Part shown: positions 48,982 to 57,398 of the stretch, piece after piece
How positions within the stretch are numbered: the stretch's first letter is position 1
How the letters are laid out: the number at the start of each line of letters is the position of its first letter
DNA from: JADZEM01 sp046328125
Lineage (GTDB): Bacteria > Chloroflexota > UBA6077 > JACCZL01
DNA length: 64,000 bases
Assembly: GCA_046328125.1 (NCBI GenBank)
Contig: JAXLXF010000005.1
Coordinates: 62,001-126,000, forward strand
Direction of reading: 5' to 3'
The notes under the pieces: model-generated
Database searches by the model: none
What the model was told of the DNA's origin: nothing
The model's input: the letters and a program-made list of their open reading frames with translations, nothing else
Position numbers and translations under genes: made by a program

Positions 48982-50661
48982 ATGGTACGTATGGTCTCGG
49001 CGTTTTCGCTCGGACGCGGTGCGACCGACGCAGCAGCCGAGCGTCGCCGCAACCTAATCGCCGTCAGCATCGCCTGTTTCCTGGCCTCGGTTGGCTTCAT
49101 GGTGGTGATGCCGTTCCTGCCGGGCCTGCTTCGCGAGGTCACCGGGGGTGACGCCGCGTCGACCGGCCTCTGGCTCGGGCTTGCCATCAGCATCTCGCCG
49201 TTGATGACCGCGCTCACTGGCCCGATCTGGACGACGATGGGCGAGAAGTACGGCCGAAAGGCGATGCTCGAACGGTCCGTCGTCTGCATCGGCATCGGCA
49301 TCGGCCTGATGGCGGTCGCGAGCTCGCCGATCCACGTGGTCGCCTTGCGCGGCGTCGTCGGCGGCCTCGGCGGGGTGTCGGTGGCGGCGCTGGCCGCGAT
49401 CACCGCGACGACCCCGCGCCGTGACATCGGCCCGGCGATGGGCACGCTCCAGGCGTTCCAGACCGCAGGCTCGATGTTTGGGCCGCTGCTCGGCGGGCTG
49501 CTCGGCGCCGTGGTCGGGATGCGCGAGTCGTTCCTGCTGGCAGCCGTGGTGTTCGTGGTCGCGCTGGCCCTGATCCACTGGATGTACCGCGAGGTGCCCG
49601 CGCTCGTCGAGCCTCCCGTGCGTGCCACGCGGGATGCCTCGCGGTCGTCCAGCGCGCTTGGGGTCGGCATCGCGGTCGCGCTGGTGGCAGCGTTCATCCT
49701 CCAGTTCGTCGAAGGGTCGTTCATGATCCTGTTCCCGATCGAACTGGAGCGCCTCGGCGTGACCGACGACGTCTTCCCGATGATCTACGGGGTCGGGCTT
49801 TCGCTGACGTACCTGGCCGCGACGATTGCCGCCGCCGTCGCTGGCCGCCTGACCGGCCGCCGCTCGCCGAACTGGCTGATGAGCGTCGCGGCGATCGTCA
49901 GCCTGGTCTTGCTGGTGCCGATGCCGTTCGCGGCGACGTGGTGGCAGTTCGTCGGGCTGCGGGTGCTGCTGGCGCTAGTCGCCGGGGCCGGCCCGACGCT
50001 GGCGTATGCATCGGTCGCGGCAGCCGCGACGCCGGAACGGCGCGGGCAGATGGTGAGCCTGGCGTCCAGCGCCGGGATCCTGGGCTGGGCCGCCAGCCCG
50101 CTGACGGCCGGCGCGCTGATCCAGGTCAGCCCGGTCTTGCTGCTGGCCCTGGACGGCGTCCTGTTCGCGCTGGTGGCCTCGATGCTGGTGGCAGCCCAGC
50201 GTGGGCTGCTGGACCCGCTGGCGGCGGCCTGGGAGCACAAGCCGGCGCTCTGGTCGCCGCGCTCGGGACTGGCGGCGCTGCGGCCGGTGCTGGTCGGCCC
50301 GCGCGAGCTGCTGGACCGACTGAACGTGTCGGCGGTGGTGCTGCCAGCACGGCGTCCGGTGCGGCCGTTCAGCGGGTATGAGGTCGCGGAGGCGCTGGCC
50401 GGGCGGCTGCAAGGTCCGCGCGCCGAGCAGGCACTGGAGATGGCAGCCCAGCCCTCTCGCTGGATGCCGGCCGAGCCCCAGGAGACGTTTCGGCAGGTGG
50501 GCCGCTTCGCCGACCGCGTCCCGACGATCCTGTTCCAGGTGCGCAGCGGCGCCGACCCGGAGGAGATCGGGCGGCGGATCAGCCCGCTCAGCGGCAGCTG
50601 GCCGGTGCGCCGCACCGTCGAGATCGCGTCTGACCTGATCGCCCGCGAGCTGAACCGGTAA
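48982..50661 (+). CDS. Major facilitator superfamily transporter with extra C-terminal domain
   Basis: 559 residues. The first ~410 are a 12-helix MFS transporter; the loop motif after helix 2 is GPIWTTMGEKYGRKAML, close to motif A of drug/H+ antiporters (DHA1, 'GxLaDrxGrkxxl'). Typical MFS DHA proteins are ~400 residues. Here a soluble tail of ~145 residues follows (about 412-559), including RPFSGYEVAEALAGRLQGP and a final VPTILFQVRSGADPEEIGRRISPLSGSWP segment. I do not recognise this tail. The gene is the only one between the c-di-AMP riboswitch-terminator and the downstream hairpin, so its expression is likely set by c-di-AMP. The substrate is unknown. Confidence 0.87.
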   Translation: MVRMVSAFSLGRGATDAAAERRRNLIAVSIACFLASVGFMVVMPFLPGLLREVTGGDAASTGLWLGLAISISPLMTALTGPIWTTMGEKYGRKAMLERSVVCIGIGIGLMAVASSPIHVVALRGVVGGLGGVSVAALAAITATTPRRDIGPAMGTLQAFQTAGSMFGPLLGGLLGAVVGMRESFLLAAVVFVVALALIHWMYREVPALVEPPVRATRDASRSSSALGVGIAVALVAAFILQFVEGSFMILFPIELERLGVTDDVFPMIYGVGLSLTYLAATIAAAVAGRLTGRRSPNWLMSVAAIVSLVLLVPMPFAATWWQFVGLRVLLALVAGAGPTLAYASVAAAATPERRGQMVSLASSAGILGWAASPLTAGALIQVSPVLLLALDGVLFALVASMLVAAQRGLLDPLAAAWEHKPALWSPRSGLAALRPVLVGPRELLDRLNVSAVVLPARRPVRPFSGYEVAEALAGRLQGPRAEQALEMAAQPSRWMPAEPQETFRQVGRFADRVPTILFQVRSGADPEEIGRRISPLSGSWPVRRTVEIASDLIARELNR

Positions 50662-50700
50662 GCACGTCAGCCCGAACCGGGCGCCAGCCAGCGAGCTGTT

Positions 50701-50730
50701 GAGACCACCGGAAGAGGTGGTCTCTCTCGT
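50701..50730 (+). terminator. Terminator after the MFS gene
   Basis: A perfect 9-bp stem, GAGACCACC with GGTGGTCTC, and a 6-base loop, followed by TCTCGTT. It lies 40 bases past the MFS stop. Confidence 0.75.
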
Positions 50731-50746
50731 TGCCCCCGATTCAGGG

Positions 50747-50777
50747 ATTGACAACATGATTATCAAGGATCTACAAT
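50747..50777 (+). promoter_or_regulatory. dnaJ-hspR promoter with HAIR-like HspR operator
   Basis: TTGACA (50748-50753), an 18-base spacer, and TACAAT (50772-50777) form a good sigma-70 promoter. Overlapping it is the inverted repeat TTGA-N11-TCAAG (50748-50767). This matches the core spacing of the HspR-associated inverted repeat, CTTGAGT-N7-ACTCAAG, in actinobacteria. HspR is encoded in the same operon, so negative autoregulation is likely: HspR would cover the -35 and spacer until heat or unfolded protein relieves it. Confidence 0.75.
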
Positions 50778-50851
50778 CGAGCTTGTGAGGGTAGCGCCGA
50801 GAATCCGCGTGTGCGCACCCCTCGACACTTTCCTGGAGATGGTGAGTCGGT

Positions 50852-51826
50852 ATGGCGAGGCGTGACTACTACGTGGTACTCGGCGTGCCCCGTTCGGCCT
50901 CGGAGAAAGAGATTCGCCAGGCCTACCGTAAGCTGGCACGCCAGTATCACCCGGACCTCAATCCGAACGACAAGCAGGCCGAAGCTCAGTTCAAGGAGAT
51001 CGGCCAGGCGTACGAAGTGCTGTCGGACGCCGAGAAGCGAAAGCTCTACGACCGCTGGGGTCACGATTTCGAGAAGATCGAGCAGGCCCGCAAATCGGGT
51101 GGCGGCTTCGCGGACCAGGCCCGCGCCGGGGCGTCTCGCTCTGGCCCGTTCACCTGGGGCAGCGGAGCGGGCGGCGCCGGTGGGTTCAGCGGCTTCGGGG
51201 GAGGACGCGGCAATTCGAGCACCATCGACGACGAGTCGCTCGGCAGCCTGTTCGACCAGATCCTGGGCGGCATGGGCGGCGGTGCCAGGCGCGGTCCGAC
51301 GAAGGGCGAGGATTACGACCATCCGGTCAGCCTGACGCTCGAAGAGGTCTTCACGGGTGCTACGCGGCTGATCCAGATCTCGCCGGTGAACGGGGCGCCC
51401 CAGACCATCGAGGTGAAGGTGCCGGCGGGCGTGTCAGACGGCCAGCGGGTGCGGATTGCCGGCAAGGGTGGTCCCGGCGTGAACGGCGGTCCGCCCGGCG
51501 ACCTGTATCTGGTGGTCTCGGTCCGGCCACACCCACGCTTCACTCGCGAGGGTGATGATCTCCGCGTCTCGGTGGACGTGCCGCTCTACACCGCGATGCT
51601 GGGCGGCGAAGTGCTGGTGCCCACGCTCAGGGGCAGCCGTCTCGCGTTGAGGATCGGCCCGGAGACGGAGAACGGGCAGCGGATTCGGCTGGCCGGTCAG
51701 GGTCTGCCGAAGGGTGGCGACGCACGCGGCGATCTGTACGCCGAAGTGAAGGTGGTGACGCCGAAGTCGCTGACCGACCGCGAGCGGCAGCTCTTCGAAG
51801 AGCTGGCCGCGTTGAGGGCGAGCTAA
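50852..51826 (+). CDS. cbpA: J-domain co-chaperone, CbpA/class B DnaJ
   Basis: A 324-residue DnaJ-family protein that stimulates DnaK ATPase and delivers substrates. The J-domain has the essential HPD at residues 33-35. A Gly/Phe-rich linker (about 80-145) follows. There is no CxxCxGxG zinc domain, so it is the class B/CbpA type. The two C-terminal substrate-binding domains come next, including VKVPAGVSDGQRVRIAGKGGPGVNGG and LYTAMLGGEVLVPTLRG. It stands first in an operon with hspR; dnaK and grpE are not in the window. Confidence 0.92.
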   Translation: MARRDYYVVLGVPRSASEKEIRQAYRKLARQYHPDLNPNDKQAEAQFKEIGQAYEVLSDAEKRKLYDRWGHDFEKIEQARKSGGGFADQARAGASRSGPFTWGSGAGGAGGFSGFGGGRGNSSTIDDESLGSLFDQILGGMGGGARRGPTKGEDYDHPVSLTLEEVFTGATRLIQISPVNGAPQTIEVKVPAGVSDGQRVRIAGKGGPGVNGGPPGDLYLVVSVRPHPRFTREGDDLRVSVDVPLYTAMLGGEVLVPTLRGSRLALRIGPETENGQRIRLAGQGLPKGGDARGDLYAEVKVVTPKSLTDRERQLFEELAALRAS

Positions 51827-51827
51827 C

Positions 51828-52178
51828 ATGGACGCCCAGACCGAACGACACGAGCAGATGGCCGACATGGCCTGCTTTGTGATCAGCGTGGCGGCCCGCC
51901 TGCTCAACGTCCATCCGCAGACGCTCCGCTATTACGAGCGAGCCGGCCTGATCTCGCCCTCGCGGTCGCGCGGCAACATTCGGCTCTACTCGACGCGCGA
52001 CATCGAACGGGCGCAGCAGATCAAGCGGCTGATCGAAGACCTGGGAGTCAACCTGGCGGGCGTCGAGGTCATCATGAAGCTGACCGAGCAGATGCGAGAG
52101 CTCCAGCAGCAGAACGAGCTGCTGCGCGCCCAGCTGGCACAGCCGCGGCGGTCCAGTGCGCGTCAGGGCGTTGACTGA
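51828..52178 (+). CDS. hspR: HspR heat-shock repressor, MerR family
   Basis: A 116-residue MerR-like DNA-binding protein. VISVAARLLNVHPQTLRYYERAGLISPSRSRGNIRLYSTRDIERAQQI is the winged-helix domain with the HspR signature HPQTLR-YE/D. VNLAGVEVIMKL is the characteristic middle, then a coiled-coil-like QMRELQQQNELLRAQL. It starts within 2 bases of the dnaJ stop. In actinobacteria HspR represses dnaK and clpB through HAIR sites, often needing DnaK as corepressor. A HAIR-like site lies in the promoter of this operon. Confidence 0.92.
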   Translation: MDAQTERHEQMADMACFVISVAARLLNVHPQTLRYYERAGLISPSRSRGNIRLYSTRDIERAQQIKRLIEDLGVNLAGVEVIMKLTEQMRELQQQNELLRAQLAQPRRSSARQGVD

Positions 52179-52317
52179 GGGCCGAACCCGTCGATCCTGG
52201 TATCCTATAGCGCCCGCGCGATCTCGTCAGCATCTGACGACCCGTACGGGCGCGTTGTCGCGTTGAGTCTCCGAACTGCCCCGACCTTCCGGGGCGATCC
52301 CCCCAGGCGGAGCGAGC

Positions 52318-52869
52318 ATGGCTCACGAGCTGTTTCGGATGGACGACGATCTGCCAGACGCGGAACGTCACGTGCTGATGTTGATTCGCAAGACGCTGCT
52401 GGACTACGAGCCGCTCCGTGCCACCCGGCCGGTCCTCGAAGTGTCGTACCGTGATGGCCTGGTCGGGCTGGAGGGCCGGGTGCGGACGTCGGCGATCAAG
52501 GAGATCGCCGAGCTGCTGGTGCACCGTCTGCCCGGCGTCCGCGCGGTCCGCAACGACCTCGTGGCCGATCCAGAGGTCGTGCGAGCGGTCGCGGACGCGC
52601 TGGCCGCCGATCCCGAGCTGGGGCCAGCCTGCCCGATCGTGGAATCGCGCGATGGCGTGGTGATCCTCGTCGGTACGGTCCCGTCAGACGAGCTGGCGCA
52701 GCGGGCCGTGCAGGTGGCGAATGCCGTGCCGTCGATTGCGTCCGTGACCAGCCACCTGCGCGTCGTGCCGCCGGCTGCCGTGCCGTCCGGGAACGGATCG
52801 ACGAACGGCGCGGTCGCGGTCGCCACGGCTGACGATGCCGCCGCTCCCGACGAGGGAGCTTCGGCATGA
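52318..52869 (+). CDS. BON-domain protein
   Basis: A 183-residue protein with two BON-type alpha/beta units: VLEVSYRDGLVGLEGRVRTSAIKEIAELLVHRLPGVRAVRNDL and the related VESRDGVVILVGTVPSDELAQRAVQVANAVPSIASVTSHL. BON domains are linked to membrane or polymer binding and osmotic protection in other bacteria, but no signal peptide is visible here. A Pro/Ala tail follows. The next gene starts at the ATGA overlap at 52866, so they are cotranscribed. Confidence 0.82.
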   Translation: MAHELFRMDDDLPDAERHVLMLIRKTLLDYEPLRATRPVLEVSYRDGLVGLEGRVRTSAIKEIAELLVHRLPGVRAVRNDLVADPEVVRAVADALAADPELGPACPIVESRDGVVILVGTVPSDELAQRAVQVANAVPSIASVTSHLRVVPPAAVPSGNGSTNGAVAVATADDAAAPDEGASA

Positions 52870-53516
52870 GCACCAGTCCGGATTCCGTCACCAAGCGGGA
52901 GAAGAGGCTGGCCGCGCGCGAGGACCGCAAGAAGCGCGCTGCCGCCGCGCAGAAGGTCGCGAAGGTCCGCCAGTTCGTCTTGATCGGGATTGCTACTGTC
53001 GTCCTGATCGGGTTCGTCGTCGCGGCCGCGATGACGTCCTTCTTCGGTCTGGCCGTGACGCCGATTGGCCGCGCGCTGCCGATCGAGGGCAACGACCACG
53101 TACCGGACACGCAGGCCGTGACCTACAAGTCGCGTCCGCCGACGTCTGGCCCACATTCGGCCTCGGTCTATCCCCGCTACGGCATGATCGACCCGGCCCC
53201 ACCGACCGGCCAATGGCTCCACAACCTGGAGCACGGCGCGGTGGCGTTCCTCTACAACTGCCCGCAAGGCTGCCCTGAGATCGTGCAGAAGCTCACGGAT
53301 CTGTACCCGACGCTCCAGTTGGGCCGGAATGCGCGCCGAGGCTCACCACGGGCGCTGATCTTCCCGTACCAGGATATGGACCATCAGATCGCGGCGGTCG
53401 CCTGGGGCTGGCTGCTGGAGCTCGACTCGTTCGACCAGGACAAGCTGGTCAAGTTCTTCGACTCGCGCATCGACCGTGGCCCCGAGTGCCAGGCGCTGGC
53501 CTGTCCGGAGATGTAA
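52866..53516 (+). CDS. DUF3105 membrane-anchored protein
   Basis: A 216-residue protein. A charged N-terminus (KREKRLAAREDRKKRAAAAQ) precedes one membrane helix (about 40-62), placing the rest outside the membrane. The DUF3105 signature is clear: YKSRPPTSGPHSASVY followed by WLHNLEHGAVAFLYNCPQGCPE. His and Cys residues in these motifs might bind a metal. Function is unknown. It overlaps the BON gene by 4 bases and converges with gyrB. Confidence 0.87.
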   Translation: MSTSPDSVTKREKRLAAREDRKKRAAAAQKVAKVRQFVLIGIATVVLIGFVVAAAMTSFFGLAVTPIGRALPIEGNDHVPDTQAVTYKSRPPTSGPHSASVYPRYGMIDPAPPTGQWLHNLEHGAVAFLYNCPQGCPEIVQKLTDLYPTLQLGRNARRGSPRALIFPYQDMDHQIAAVAWGWLLELDSFDQDKLVKFFDSRIDRGPECQALACPEM

Positions 53517-53520
53517 GCGG

Positions 53521-53602
<82 letters not shown>

Positions 53603-55612
53603 CTAGACGTCCAGGTTGCGGACGTTGCGGGCGTGGGTCTGGATGAACTTCTTGCGCGGGGCGACCATCTCGCCCATCAGCATGTCGAACACCTCGTCCG
53701 CCACGATCAGGTCAGGGAGATCGACCCGGACGATGGTGCGCTTGCTCGGGTCCATCGTGGTGTCCCAGAGCTCCTGAGCGTTCATCTCGCCGAGGCCCTT
53801 GTACCGCTGAATACGGACCTCGCCGCGCCGCCGCTTCTGGACCTCGGCGACGATGACGTCGCGCTCGGCGTCCGAGAAGGCGTAGCGGGTCTCGCGATTC
53901 TGGGTGATGCCGTACAGGGGCGGCTGCGCGATGAACAGGTGGCCTGACGTCACGAGGTCCGGCATGTGGCGGAAGAAGAAGGTCAGCAGCAGCGTGCGGA
54001 TGTGGCTGCCGTCCACGTCCGCGTCGCTCATGATGATGATGCGGTTGTAGCGCAGCTTGGAGATGTCGAGCTGGTCGCCGATCCCGACGCCGAGCGCCGT
54101 GATCATGGCACGGATCTCTTCGTTGCCCAGCATCTTGTCCATGCGGGCGCGCTCGACGTTCAGAATCTTGCCACGGAGCGGCAGGATCGCCTGGAAGCGC
54201 CGGTCGCGGGCGCCCTTCGCCGAGCCGCCGGCCGAGATGCCCTCCACGAGGTAGATCTCGCACAGCTCAGGGTTCTTCTCGGTGCAGTCCGCGAGCTTGC
54301 CGGGCAGGGCCATGCCTTCCAGCGCGCTCTTGCGGATCACCAGCTCTTTCGCGCGACGTGCCGCCTCACGCGCACGCGCAGCACGGAGGCACTGCTCGAC
54401 GATGCGGCGAGCGTCGGACGGGTTCTCTTCCAGATACTGGACCAGCGCCTCGGTGGTGACGGAGGCGACCAGCGGGGTCACTTCCGAGTTGCCGAGCCGC
54501 GTCTTCGTCTGGCCCTCGAACTGCGGCTCAGGCAGCTTGACGCTGACGATGGCGGTCAGACCCTCGCGGACGTCTTCGCCGGTCAGGTTGGCGTCGTTGT
54601 CCTTGAGGATGCTCGCCTTGCGCGCGTAGTCGTTCAGGGTACGGGTCAGCGCCTGGCGGAATCCCGTCTGATGGGTGCCGCCGTCGATGGTGTTGATGTT
54701 GTTGGCGAAGAAGAAGGCGACTTCGCTCTGGCCGTCGAAGTACTGGAGCGCGACCTCGACGTTGATGCCGTTGATGTTGCGCTCGGCGTAGACCGGGCGC
54801 GCGTGGACGACCTGGCGGTTCTTGTTCAGGTGCCGCACGAACGAGACGATGCCGCCCTCGAAGTAGAACGAGTACTCGGTGTCGTCGCGCTCGTCCACGA
54901 AGCGGATCTTGAGCCCCTTCGTGAGGTAGCACATCTCGCGGAAGCGCTGCGCCAGAGTGCCGAACTCGAAGTTCAGGCTGTCGAAGATCGTGGCGTCTGG
55001 CAGGAAGGTGATGGTGGTGCCACGCTCGTGCGGCTCGGACGTGCCGATCTTCTGGATGCGGGAGGCGGGGATGCCGCGATGGAACTCCTGGACGTATCGG
55101 CTGCCGTCGAGGCGGACTTCGGCGCGCAGGTTCTCGGAGAGCGCATTCACGACCGACACGCCGACGCCGTGCAAGCCACCCGAGACTTTGTATCCGCCGC
55201 CACCGAACTTGCCACCGGCGTGCAGGACGGTCAGCACGGTCTCCAGTGCCGACTTGCCCGTCGCCTTCACGATGCCGACCGGGATACCCCGGCCGTTGTC
55301 CACCACCGAGACGCTGTTGTCGGTGTGAATGGTGACCAGGATCGAGTCGCAGTAGCCGGCCAGCGCCTCGTCAACGCTGTTGTCCACCACCTCGTAGACG
55401 AGATGGTGCAGGCCACGGATGTCGGTGGTGCCGATGTACATGCCGGGGCGGCGGCGGACAGCCTCCAGGCCTTCGAGGACTTGAATGTTCTCCGCGGTAT
55501 AGCCGCTCGGGTTAGCATCAGCCGAGCGCCGGCGCGACGGCTGGGCCGGGGCCTCCTGCGGTGATTGTCGATCGTCTGGCACGCCCATCGAGCTCGCCAA
55601 GGGTTCCCCCAT
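53603..55612 (-). CDS. gyrB: DNA gyrase subunit B
   Basis: About 669 residues, the ATPase and Toprim half of gyrase, which introduces negative supercoils with GyrA. GHKL ATPase motifs are VYEVVDNSVDEALAG, VVDNGRGIPVG and GGLHGVGVSVVNALS. The Toprim region reads VEGISAGGSAKGARD: the Glu is kept but the near-invariant Asp of EGDS is Ile (residue 459), and the usual KxGRD is KGARD. SDADVDGSHIRTLLLTFF supplies the metal Asp residues. Start ATG 55612 is preferred; TTG at 55621 and ATG at 55588 are alternatives. GyrA is not in the window. Confidence 0.94.
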   Translation of the reverse strand: MGEPLASSMGVPDDRQSPQEAPAQPSRRRSADANPSGYTAENIQVLEGLEAVRRRPGMYIGTTDIRGLHHLVYEVVDNSVDEALAGYCDSILVTIHTDNSVSVVDNGRGIPVGIVKATGKSALETVLTVLHAGGKFGGGGYKVSGGLHGVGVSVVNALSENLRAEVRLDGSRYVQEFHRGIPASRIQKIGTSEPHERGTTITFLPDATIFDSLNFEFGTLAQRFREMCYLTKGLKIRFVDERDDTEYSFYFEGGIVSFVRHLNKNRQVVHARPVYAERNINGINVEVALQYFDGQSEVAFFFANNINTIDGGTHQTGFRQALTRTLNDYARKASILKDNDANLTGEDVREGLTAIVSVKLPEPQFEGQTKTRLGNSEVTPLVASVTTEALVQYLEENPSDARRIVEQCLRAARAREAARRAKELVIRKSALEGMALPGKLADCTEKNPELCEIYLVEGISAGGSAKGARDRRFQAILPLRGKILNVERARMDKMLGNEEIRAMITALGVGIGDQLDISKLRYNRIIIMSDADVDGSHIRTLLLTFFFRHMPDLVTSGHLFIAQPPLYGITQNRETRYAFSDAERDVIVAEVQKRRRGEVRIQRYKGLGEMNAQELWDTTMDPSKRTIVRVDLPDLIVADEVFDMLMGEMVAPRKKFIQTHARNVRNLDV

Positions 55613-55636
55613 CTCTTTCAAAAGCTCGGAGCGTCG

Positions 55637-56593
55637 TTACGAGCGCTGCGCGAGCAGATTTTCCATGCGTTCTCGATAGAACAGCATGCTGGCGGCGACG
55701 AGGCCGCTCGCGACATAGGCGTTGCCGACGATGCCAAGCGCAAGACCCCACGATGCCTGGCCCGCCAGGGCGATCCAGACCTGACTCATGCCGATCAGAA
55801 TGACCGTGATCAGGATTGCCAGGGTCAGCGCCGACCAGATGCCGGCGTGGACGACGGCCGCGCTCTGCCGAATCGCTTGAATCGGGCCGACGCGGCTGAT
55901 GAAGATGGCGTCAGGTGCGAAGAACAGGTACAGCTGGGCCGCGATGGCGACCGTCGCGACGATAGCCGTCATGATGGCGGTCGCGGCGGCGGTTGCCAGG
56001 CTGGCGAGCGCCGCGATGAACGCCAACGGCACGATGGCGAAGAAGCCGACGAAGGTGAGTAGCAGGGTCAGGGCGATCACCCGCCCCCAGGCGACCACTG
56101 ACTCGGCGGGCAAGCTCCGGAGAGTTAGCTCCCCCTCACGCGCCTGCTGCGAGAGGATGACGCGGTACAGGCAGCCCAGGAAGGCGCCGATCAGAACCGC
56201 GCCCAGGCCGACCAGGAACGCTGCCGCCACCGAGTCCACCATGATGAAGGCGCCACGTGCCCCGCCGACCCTGCTCGCGAGGGCCGGCACGATGGTGGGC
56301 AACGTCATGCCCGCCGGCGAGAGCAGGCCAAGCAGGTTCGTCTCTTCCGCGAGTGCGAGAGCCGCGCTCGTCGAGTCTGCGCCGAGCGCTCGCGACAGCT
56401 CCGGCCTGGTGACGATCTGGCCGATCACTGGCGCGATGGACACGCGCGGCCCGAACAAGAAGAAGAGATCCAGTAGGATCGGGATCAGCACGATCCACGG
56501 CTGCTCGTTGACCACTCCAAAGCCGGCCGACAAGCTGTCCACGACGCCGGTGGCGCGGGGCAGCGGGCCTCGCGCCGAAGTGGATTCTCTCAC
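55637..56593 (-). CDS. Polytopic membrane protein, unknown function
   Basis: A 318-residue protein with about six membrane helices (for example WIVLIPILLDLFFLFG, AAFLVGLGAVLIGAFLGCLY and ALTLLLTFVGFFAIVPLAFI). The C-terminal ISRVGPIQAIRQSAAVVHAGIWSAL segment resembles the 'DAIxxSWxLxxG' helix of DUF4013/glycerophosphodiester-membrane families, but I cannot name the family with certainty. GTG start. It lies directly upstream of gyrB on the same strand with about 25 bases between, so may be cotranscribed. Confidence 0.75.
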   Translation of the reverse strand: MRESTSARGPLPRATGVVDSLSAGFGVVNEQPWIVLIPILLDLFFLFGPRVSIAPVIGQIVTRPELSRALGADSTSAALALAEETNLLGLLSPAGMTLPTIVPALASRVGGARGAFIMVDSVAAAFLVGLGAVLIGAFLGCLYRVILSQQAREGELTLRSLPAESVVAWGRVIALTLLLTFVGFFAIVPLAFIAALASLATAAATAIMTAIVATVAIAAQLYLFFAPDAIFISRVGPIQAIRQSAAVVHAGIWSALTLAILITVILIGMSQVWIALAGQASWGLALGIVGNAYVASGLVAASMLFYRERMENLLAQRS

Positions 56594-56801
56594 AGAGAGA
56601 TTTTACCGGAAATTGGCCCCTTCCAGGTAGGCTTCTCTCCTGGAGCGCCCCCTCTCGATGCCGTCTCAGGCGGCCGCCCGGCGCGGGCATGACAGCGGCC
56701 CCGAGGACCGATTGCGATCCTGATCGCAGTGGTCAGCCGGCGGGCGGGCAGAGCGTCTGAGGGCAGTACAATGCAGTAGCACCAGGCGGAGAGGACACCT
56801 C

Positions 56802-57398
56802 ATGGCCGTCGAGTCCGCGCAGCAGGTCGAGCAGGCTCCGGAAATGCCGGTGAAGCGGTGGAAGTTCACCGTTGACGACTACTATCGCATGGGCGAGCTG
56901 GGCATCTTCCCGCCAGACGCTCGCGTCGAGCTTGTCGATGGAGACGTATACGAGATGCCGCCAAGCGGTCCTGAGCACGCTGGGAAGATTCTACGTACAG
57001 ACTTTCGCTTCACTCGGCTCGTTCAAGAGCGTGCTATGGTCCGCATTCAAAGTGCTGTGCATCTTCCAGATCGGTCCGAACCCGAGCCGGATCTCGCTCT
57101 CGTTGCACCCCGCGATGATTTCTATGAATCGGCGCATCCCACGGTCGATGAGATCTTCCTCATCGTTGAAATTGCGGCAAGCACTTTGACGTTTGACAGC
57201 CGACAGAAGGCGGCAGCGTACGCCAAGGCGGGTATCTCAGATTATTGGGTTGTCGATCTGGTGCACCGACAGGTGATCGTGCACCGTGACCCGATGGACG
57301 GCGTGTATCAGTCCGTTCTGGCGTTCTCCCGCCAGGCGACATTGACCCTCCTCGCCTTCCCCGATCTGTCGATCCCGGTTTCGGACATTCTCGGTTAG
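56802..57398 (+). CDS. Uma2 family (DUF820) restriction-endonuclease-like protein
   Basis: A 198-residue PD-(D/E)xK-fold protein. The family pattern is clear: FTVDDYYRMGELGIFPPDARVELVDGDVYEMPP, then EPEPDLALVAPRDD, and the active-site strand IVEIAASTLTFDSRQKAAAYAKAGISDYWVVD. Uma2 genes are numerous in Cyanobacteria and Chloroflexota, and their role is unproven; some are linked to mobile DNA. Codon use in the middle of the gene looks less G+C-rich than its neighbours, which hints at transfer. The stop overlaps the end of the convergent DapA-like gene by 4 bases. Confidence 0.88.
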   Translation: MAVESAQQVEQAPEMPVKRWKFTVDDYYRMGELGIFPPDARVELVDGDVYEMPPSGPEHAGKILRTDFRFTRLVQERAMVRIQSAVHLPDRSEPEPDLALVAPRDDFYESAHPTVDEIFLIVEIAASTLTFDSRQKAAAYAKAGISDYWVVDLVHRQVIVHRDPMDGVYQSVLAFSRQATLTLLAFPDLSIPVSDILG

